Shown piece after piece: positions 34,275-34,795 of a stretch of DNA of 34,795 nt (the first letter of the stretch is position 1; each line of letters opens with the position of its first letter). The position numbers and the translations under genes were made by a program. The notes beneath the pieces are model-generated. The model searched no databases, had not been told where the DNA came from, and saw only the letters and a list, made by a program, of their open reading frames with translations. The stretch covers positions 1-34,795 of the forward strand of contig CAMYYY010000029.1 of assembly GCA_947303715.1 (NCBI GenBank), read 5' to 3'. The stretch comes from an uncultured Bacteroidales bacterium. GTDB lineage: Bacteria; Bacteroidota; Bacteroidia; Bacteroidales; Bacteroidaceae.

Positions 34275-34309
34275 ACGATTGTCATTTTAAGTTGATACTT
34301 GTTGGGGAA

Positions 34310-34323
34310 GACGTGCGCACGTC
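34310..34323. promoter_or_regulatory. 14-bp palindrome in the leader of the serine hydrolase gene
   Basis: GACGTGCGCACGTC is a perfect palindrome about 7 nt downstream of the predicted transcription start for the gene at 33144-34274. Position and symmetry suit a repressor operator or a leader hairpin. GTGCGCAC-like cores also occur near 199-209 and 25269-25279. Confidence 0.4.
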
Positions 34324-34337
34324 ACGTGTTCCGTCGG

Positions 34338-34369
34338 CAAAGATACAAACTGCTAACCAAAAAAACAAA
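34338..34369 (-). promoter_or_regulatory. Leftward promoter for the serine hydrolase/lactonase group
   Basis: On the minus strand TATCTTTG (34338-34345) and TTTG (34366-34369) are separated by 20 nt, an exact consensus. Transcription would start near 34330, 56 nt before the ATG at 34274. Confidence 0.8.
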
Positions 34370-34604
34370 TCTTGGGGCAGGAAAAGGCATTTTTTACGTA
34401 GCCTAGCGGAAAGGTGCCTTGACTTGTGCGGCAGGGCGGCGTAGATTTGTCTCATCAAGACTAGTTTTTAGTTTCTGGTTCATAGTTCTTAGGGCTTCCT
34501 AGCCCCCCCTCACGGGATGGTTTTTGCCCCCCGATAACGGGGGAAATGTTGAGAGTATATAGAGTTAAAAGTTAAGAAAAAAGTTTTGCTTTCGAAAGAC
34601 GTTG

Positions 34605-34636
34605 CAAAGGTAAGCCGGCTTTTCCACATGCCCAAA
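34605..34636 (-). promoter_or_regulatory. Second leftward promoter without an obvious gene
   Basis: On the minus strand TACCTTTG (34605-34612) and TTTG (34633-34636) lie 20 nt apart. The transcript from about 34598 has no convincing ORF before the next promoter at 34338, so it may make a small RNA or a long leader for the hydrolase gene. Confidence 0.65.
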
Positions 34637-34647
34637 TTTTCACCCCT

Positions 34648-34674
34648 AAAAAGCACCTAAAAAAGGTGCTTTTT
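34648..34674. terminator. Perfect hairpin with T-runs on both strands
   Basis: AAAAAGCACCT - AAAAA - AGGTGCTTTTT is an 11-bp perfect stem with a five-base loop, ending in T-runs read from either side. It fits a bidirectional intrinsic terminator, placed between the 21-bp repeats and the leftward promoter. Confidence 0.6.
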
Positions 34675-34691
34675 GGCTCGGGCGCATTTTT

Positions 34692-34754
34692 CCCTTGCGC
34701 TGTGATTTTATTCCCTTGCGCTGTCCGTTCAATCCCTTGCACTGTGGAACGCTG
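34692..34754. repeat. 21-bp tandem repeat, locus 4 (3 units, inverted orientation)
   Basis: Units start at 34692, 34713 and 34734, each with CCCTTGCRCTGT. Read on the minus strand they become ACAGYGCAAGGG followed by an A-rich part, so GGG...AAA...C-x-ACAG is kept as in locus 2. On that strand the array ends at GGGAAAAATGCGCC, close to the GGGAAAAAGCGTC after loci 1 and 3. Confidence 0.6.
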
Positions 34755-34795
34755 TCTTGGCGCCTCGGCGTGGCGGACGTCGTTGGGAGGCGATG

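Larger units (their letters stand above)
34275..34795. other. Right-hand intergenic region with promoters and repeat locus 4
   Basis: No convincing gene is visible. From right to left it holds three 21-bp units (34692-34754), a perfect hairpin (34648-34674), a leftward promoter (34605-34636), a C-rich palindrome (34528-34543), a second leftward promoter (34338-34369) and the palindrome GACGTGCGCACGTC (34310-34323). A 26-codon frame starting MNQKLKTSLDE lies leftward from about 34483 but has no support as a gene. Confidence 0.55.

Overview
The window looks like chromosomal DNA from a Bacteroidales gut or oral bacterium, most likely Prevotellaceae (Prevotella in the broad sense). Three things support this. 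Promoters fit the Bacteroidetes form TTTG-N19-20-TAnnTTTG, with several exact matches. The protein families are typical of the group: a giant BspA-type LRR_5 surface protein, DUF6377, DUF6055 and DUF3667 proteins, many SPII lipoproteins, and Prevotella-type C-termini (YDLSGRR...KGIMIKNG). Intergenic DNA is full of short hairpin repeats. No rRNA, tRNA, transposase, CRISPR array or SusC/SusD pair was found.

Layout. (1) 1-376 is non-coding: two 21-bp repeat units and a consensus promoter feeding a small orphan ORF (377-529). (2) 631-13015 is a tightly spaced plus-strand operon. It encodes a 2283-residue LRR protein, a small lipoprotein, a zinc-ribbon/membrane DUF3667 protein, a second small lipoprotein, a BMP/PnrA-like binding lipoprotein, and a 787-residue lipoprotein fusing a type I periplasmic binding domain to a legumain-like C13 protease. 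(3) 13231-17493 is a minus-strand pair: a lipoprotein with a calcineurin-like phosphoesterase fold that has lost its metal ligands, then a DUF6377 TPR/TM/HTH regulator whose signal peptide contains palindromic repeat DNA. (4) 18126-24864 is a carbohydrate cluster: a sialate O-acetylesterase-type enzyme facing a GH3-GH16-CE1 operon. (5) 25859-30823 encodes a DUF6055 HExxH metalloprotease-like protein, an atypical SDR, a five-bladed propeller protein, and a short lipoprotein sharing the N-terminal module of the pseudo-phosphoesterase. (6) 30878-34274 is a minus-strand group: serine beta-lactamase-like hydrolase (apparently frameshifted at its 3' end), lactonase-fold propeller, second serine hydrolase.

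Two signals go beyond ordinary annotation. The first is the operon at 631-13015, a cell-surface module in which a nutrient-receptor fold is joined to a caspase-fold asparaginyl-endopeptidase-like domain with its His, Cys and S1-pocket residues intact. The second is a family of complex intergenic elements. Four loci (about 108-358, 17589-18093, 25018-25510 and 34605-34754) carry degenerate 21-bp tandem repeats beside consensus promoters. In the two best copies these lie between divergent promoters, together with inverted arms built of 7-8-bp units around an AT-rich centre. A separate hairpin repeat occurs twice (27197-27432 and 29882-29983) with conserved flanks and a stem whose sequence changes while its pairing is kept.

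All calls come from reading the sequence and recalling family motifs. No database search was possible.
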